From Clostridiaceae bacterium (lineage in GTDB: Bacteria; Bacillota; Clostridia; Oscillospirales; Acutalibacteraceae): a stretch of DNA of 9,204 nucleotides. The stretch lies in contig CAJGCL010000078.1 in assembly GCA_904501675.1 (NCBI GenBank), forward strand, positions 1 to 9,204, in the 5' to 3' direction. Below the pieces are notes generated by a model. The model ran no database searches. It saw nothing but the letters and a program-made list of their open reading frames with translations, and was not told the origin of the DNA. Positions within the stretch are counted from its first letter, which is position 1. Every line of letters begins with the position of its first letter. The translations under genes and the position numbers were made by a program. Shown in pieces: positions 7,041-9,204 of this stretch.

Positions 7041-8723
7041 TTAATCCTCTATGTGGCTGAAGAAGAAATCTCTCTTCTCGTCTGTATCAATAACCTTTAA
7101 TGGTTTTACCTGATTAAGGTTTGCACCACGCTGGCGAAGCATCTCGCGATAATCGTCATAAGTACCTTTTTTAAGGAACTTAACTTCAGGACGACCGAGT
7201 GCACCACTCTTTATAAGCGGTTCAACGCTTACGTTACCTTTGCAGAGATATTTTTTGAACTCTTCTGCATATGTAGCTTTCTTTTCGTTACTTATATCTT
7301 CTGCAAGTTCAAGGAAGAGCTTATAATGTCCGGGAGATGTTGAACGGTCTGCATATATACTGTAGCCGATATAAAGGTCGCCTGTAGCTTCTGAAAGGTT
7401 AGCAACCATTTCGTCAAATGCAAGTGAGCTTACCTTTTCACCGCTTATGTTTGCAATCTGGTTAAGTCGATATTGGAAAGTAATCATCGGAGACTGATTA
7501 TAGTAGCCTGTAACCTTTACTACGTCCATAATTCTGTAACGGTAGAAGCCACTCATATTTGTAAGTATGATTTCGTATTCTTTACCAACCTCAAGGTCCT
7601 TAATTGTAAGAAGGTTATCATAGCCTTCTTGGTCAATTGGTCTGAACTCATAAAAACCATTCTGAGGAAGAATAACATAATCATAGGAGTTAAGCTCAAT
7701 AGGAACAGCCATAAATGCCTCTGTGGCTGTGTAGCCTAAGTAATGCATAGGAAGGTCTTCACCAATGTATCTGCGGAGCTTCTTTGCGTAAAAGCTGAGA
7801 GAGCCTGTACCCATACCATACATCCAACCAACCCTTGGCCAGATACGAGGAACAATAGGGGATTCGTCGAAGCCTTTTTTGAATTCTTCACGGAGCTCAT
7901 TTGCACGCTTTGGATTTGGCTTGAGCTTTTTATTGAACTTTGCTCTTAATTCTTCAGGCATTTCAATACTGTCATTAATAATACCTTTTTCAATATCGTC
8001 GCAAAGCATTTCCCAATTTTCTTCCATATAGAAAAACATTGATTCAAGAGTAGTGATGAATATTGTACCAAGATAGCTTATCTTTCTGTTTTCAAGAGCG
8101 TAACGAAGCTTCAGGTAGTTCATATTCATTTTTGCATCAGGGTCAGGGAAAAGAACTTCTCTTGGTGATGTTGTAAAGAGCGTGATTATTGGCTTAACGT
8201 TAAGAAGGGGAATTGAGGAAAGACAGCTGATTGTACCGCCTTTGACCTTTCTGCAACCGATTTCTGCAGTAAGAAGACCATTCTGCGGTGGCAATAATTT
8301 ACCTTTTCTTGCAAAATATTTTACCGCACAGCCGATAGGTGCGCTGAAGCTGAAGCACTGGCAAACCCACTCTGCCCAATATGAAAGGGGAACGAGCTTC
8401 TGTTTACCTGTTGAGCCTGAGCTTTCTGTAAAACGGCGCACATACATATTTGTAATAAGACCTTTTTCACCGTCTGCCATACGCCAAACATATTCATCAT
8501 AGTCGGCATATTCAGAGAGGGGAACAATTCTCTGATAATCTTCAATAGAATGTACATCCTTGAAATTATGAAGCTTACCGTAAACAGTAGTTTTGTTTTT
8601 TCTCATAAGCCTTTTAACGCAGGTTGCCTGCATTTTATTAGCTCTTTTTGAGTATATAAAAAGCTTGATGTGCTCACACACACCCATTAAGGCACCCCAG
8701 CCTGAAAGAAATCTATCTAACAT
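7041..8723 (-). CDS. GH3-family acyl-acid amido synthetase (acyl-adenylate-forming)
   Basis: GH3 enzymes adenylate a carboxylic acid with ATP and transfer the acyl group to an amine, usually an amino acid; the plant members conjugate jasmonate or auxin. The full 560-residue length fits the family. Motifs in order: FTESSGSTGKQKLVP (98-112, ATP phosphate loop), LGYTATEAFMAVP (329-341, second ATP motif), FYEF (357-360), then SGFYRYRIMDVVKVTGYY (391-408) leading to FQYR and ISGEK (426-430), and a C-terminal QVKPLKV (538-544) that aligns with the QxKxPR segment carrying the conserved Lys (K540). In the YRxGD motif the usual Gly is Met399, with Asp400 kept. There is no signal peptide. The start at 8723 is supported by AGGGG at 8730-8734 with a 6-nt spacer. 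It is the first gene of a two-gene operon with the acyltransferase. The acyl and amine substrates cannot be read from the sequence; the bacterial family is largely uncharacterised. Confidence 0.9.
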   Translation of the reverse strand: MLDRFLSGWGALMGVCEHIKLFIYSKRANKMQATCVKRLMRKNKTTVYGKLHNFKDVHSIEDYQRIVPLSEYADYDEYVWRMADGEKGLITNMYVRRFTESSGSTGKQKLVPLSYWAEWVCQCFSFSAPIGCAVKYFARKGKLLPPQNGLLTAEIGCRKVKGGTISCLSSIPLLNVKPIITLFTTSPREVLFPDPDAKMNMNYLKLRYALENRKISYLGTIFITTLESMFFYMEENWEMLCDDIEKGIINDSIEMPEELRAKFNKKLKPNPKRANELREEFKKGFDESPIVPRIWPRVGWMYGMGTGSLSFYAKKLRRYIGEDLPMHYLGYTATEAFMAVPIELNSYDYVILPQNGFYEFRPIDQEGYDNLLTIKDLEVGKEYEIILTNMSGFYRYRIMDVVKVTGYYNQSPMITFQYRLNQIANISGEKVSSLAFDEMVANLSEATGDLYIGYSIYADRSTSPGHYKLFLELAEDISNEKKATYAEEFKKYLCKGNVSVEPLIKSGALGRPEVKFLKKGTYDDYREMLRQRGANLNQVKPLKVIDTDEKRDFFFSHIED

Positions 8724-8738
8724 AATACACCCCTGAAT

Positions 8739-8760
8739 TTAAGTAATTATAATTACATAA
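8739..8760. promoter_or_regulatory. 22-bp palindrome next to the -10 box, candidate operator
   Basis: A perfect 14-bp palindrome, GTAATTATAATTAC (8743-8756), is extended to 22 bp with 10 of 11 symmetric positions matched (flanks TTAA and ATAA on the plus strand). It abuts the -10 hexamer at 8761 and covers the expected transcription start near 8754. That position suits repression by a dimeric helix-turn-helix regulator, for example of MarR or TetR type. No regulator gene is visible in the window, and AT-rich DNA yields palindromes by chance more often. Confidence 0.45.
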
Positions 8761-8789
8761 AGTATAGCATATATAGAGCGTATATTCAA
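8761..8789 (-). promoter_or_regulatory. Sigma-A type promoter of the GH3-acyltransferase operon
   Basis: Read on the minus strand, the -35 is TTGAAT (8784-8789), the spacer is exactly 17 nt, and the -10 is TATACT (8761-8766), preceded by TGC, an extended -10 element. The predicted start is near 8754, giving a leader of about 30 nt that includes the AGGGG ribosome site of the GH3 gene. The leader is too short for a riboswitch. Confidence 0.75.
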
Positions 8790-8815
8790 GGAAGAATTTT
8801 TGGGTTTAATATAAT

Positions 8816-8853
8816 AACAAGCGGTATCTTCAATTAAGAAAATATCGCTTGTT
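8816..8853 (-). terminator. Long imperfect hairpin at the end of the YD-repeat frame, probable terminator
   Basis: Arms AACAAGCGGTATCTTC (8816-8831) and GAAAATATCGCTTGTT (8838-8853) pair over 16 positions with two imperfect ones, around the 6-nt loop AATTAA. On the minus strand it is followed by the T/A-rich ATTATATTAAA rather than a clean U-run. It contains the stop codon of the YD-repeat frame and lies 27 nt upstream of the -35 of the GH3 promoter. It would separate the two minus-strand units. It could instead be a remnant of a small mobile palindromic repeat. Confidence 0.5.
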
Positions 8854-9204
8854 TGTTATATGTTAACCAATAATACAGGGAACCGTCCCCTGTCTTAATA
8901 TCGTTGGTTATAGATGTAAGGTTGTTACGGATATCGTAGCCGTACTCAGTTGAGCCAACATGCGCAGAGCTTGTTTTATCAGAAATATCTGTGCGGATAA
9001 GTCTGCCTATGGAATCGTAGCTGTAGTTGTATTTATATCCGTTTTCATTGTCGGTATGTGTTCTCGGTGTACCGTTTGAGGAATATTCCCATGTGAAAGC
9101 AGGGGAGGTGCTTTCTTGATTATTATCATCATGATAAATAGCTGCAACCAAGCCTGATTTTGCGTAGGTATAGCGTATTGCATCACCATTTGCATAGTTG
9201 CTCC
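8834..9204 (-). CDS. YD/RHS-repeat protein, C-terminal end, likely truncated (5' end outside window)
   Basis: The frame is open from the window edge (first full codon at 9202) to a TAA at 8834-8836, 122 residues. It shows degenerate YD repeats: YANGDAIRYTYAKSGLVAAIYH (about 3-24), YKYNYSYDSIGRLIR (57-70, the clearest, with YDxxGRL) and YGYDIRNNLTSITN (87-100). Such repeats form the beta-cocoon of RHS and wall-associated proteins that carry C-terminal toxins or adhesive parts. A full protein would continue with more repeats and usually an RHS core with a variable toxin end. Here the frame passes through a palindromic repeat (8875-8893), picks up a TYNK that resembles the next YD unit, and stops in a hairpin after QAIFS. 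No RHS core follows, so this looks like a 3'-truncated or decaying gene. Whether the upstream part is intact cannot be seen. Confidence 0.7.
   Translation of the reverse strand, partial: SNYANGDAIRYTYAKSGLVAAIYHDDNNQESTSPAFTWEYSSNGTPRTHTDNENGYKYNYSYDSIGRLIRTDISDKTSSAHVGSTEYGYDIRNNLTSITNDIKTGDGSLYYWLTYNKQAIFS
8875..8893 (-). repeat. Short palindromic repeat (REP/RAYT-like motif) within the YD-repeat frame
   Basis: ACAGGG (8875-8880) and CCCTGT (8888-8893) flank AACCGTC; on the minus strand this reads ACAGGGGACGGTTCCCTGT. I recognise this GGGGACGGTTC-type palindrome as a dispersed motif found often in Firmicute genomes, commonly near IS200/RAYT-type transposase genes. That is from memory and was not searched. 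It is read in frame as T-G-D-G-S-L, where a YD protein would normally have a glycine-rich turn and the next repeat. Confidence 0.5.

Noticed and set aside
8724..8833. Riboswitch or small RNA gene upstream of the GH3 operon
   Set aside because: The leader after the predicted start is only about 30 nt, and the rest is explained by promoter, palindrome and hairpin; no conserved RNA fold was seen.
1..9204. CRISPR array, tRNA, rRNA or insertion sequence
   Set aside because: No regularly spaced direct repeats, cloverleaf or CCA-ended structure, rRNA signature or transposase frame was found on either strand.

Overview
The window looks like a chromosomal segment of a low-GC (estimated by eye near 40%), anaerobic-type Firmicute, most likely a gut member of the Clostridia. 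The reasons are the Gram-positive replicase PolC, the ispG-polC gene order that typically closes a dxr-rseP-ispG-polC cluster in Clostridia, AT-rich intergenic DNA, strong AGGAG-like ribosome sites and intrinsic terminators. No plasmid, phage, CRISPR, tRNA or rRNA signal was seen.

Layout. (1) 2-5627, plus strand: the 3' end of ispG (isoprenoid synthesis), polC (replicative DNA polymerase III alpha) overlapping it by ATGA, and a membrane-targeted M20 peptidase of the CPS1/PM20D1 type 23 nt further on. A strong bidirectional intrinsic terminator at 5635-5662 closes the run. (2) 5668-8723, minus strand: a tight two-gene operon. It runs from a well-formed promoter (8761-8789) with a palindromic candidate operator next to the -10 box into a GH3-family acyl-acid amido synthetase, and 2 nt later into a condensation/CoA-dependent acyltransferase-fold protein. 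(3) 8816-9204, minus strand: the end of a YD/RHS-repeat protein frame that looks truncated. It runs through a short palindromic repeat of a type common in Firmicutes and stops inside a long imperfect hairpin.

Most notable points. The PolC is about 200 residues shorter than the usual ~1,430-residue form. The missing part is precisely the DEDD 3'-5' exonuclease normally inserted in the PHP domain, while all nine canonical PHP metal ligands are present; this suggests that proofreading was lost, moved to another protein, or is done by the PHP domain. The GH3 plus acyltransferase pair looks like an uncharacterised acyl-conjugate (amide or ester) pathway, and it faces a PM20D1-like enzyme whose family makes or cleaves N-acyl amino acids. 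A textbook intrinsic terminator also sits antisense inside the first codons of the acyltransferase gene.

All identifications come from reading the sequence and remembered family motifs; no database search was run.
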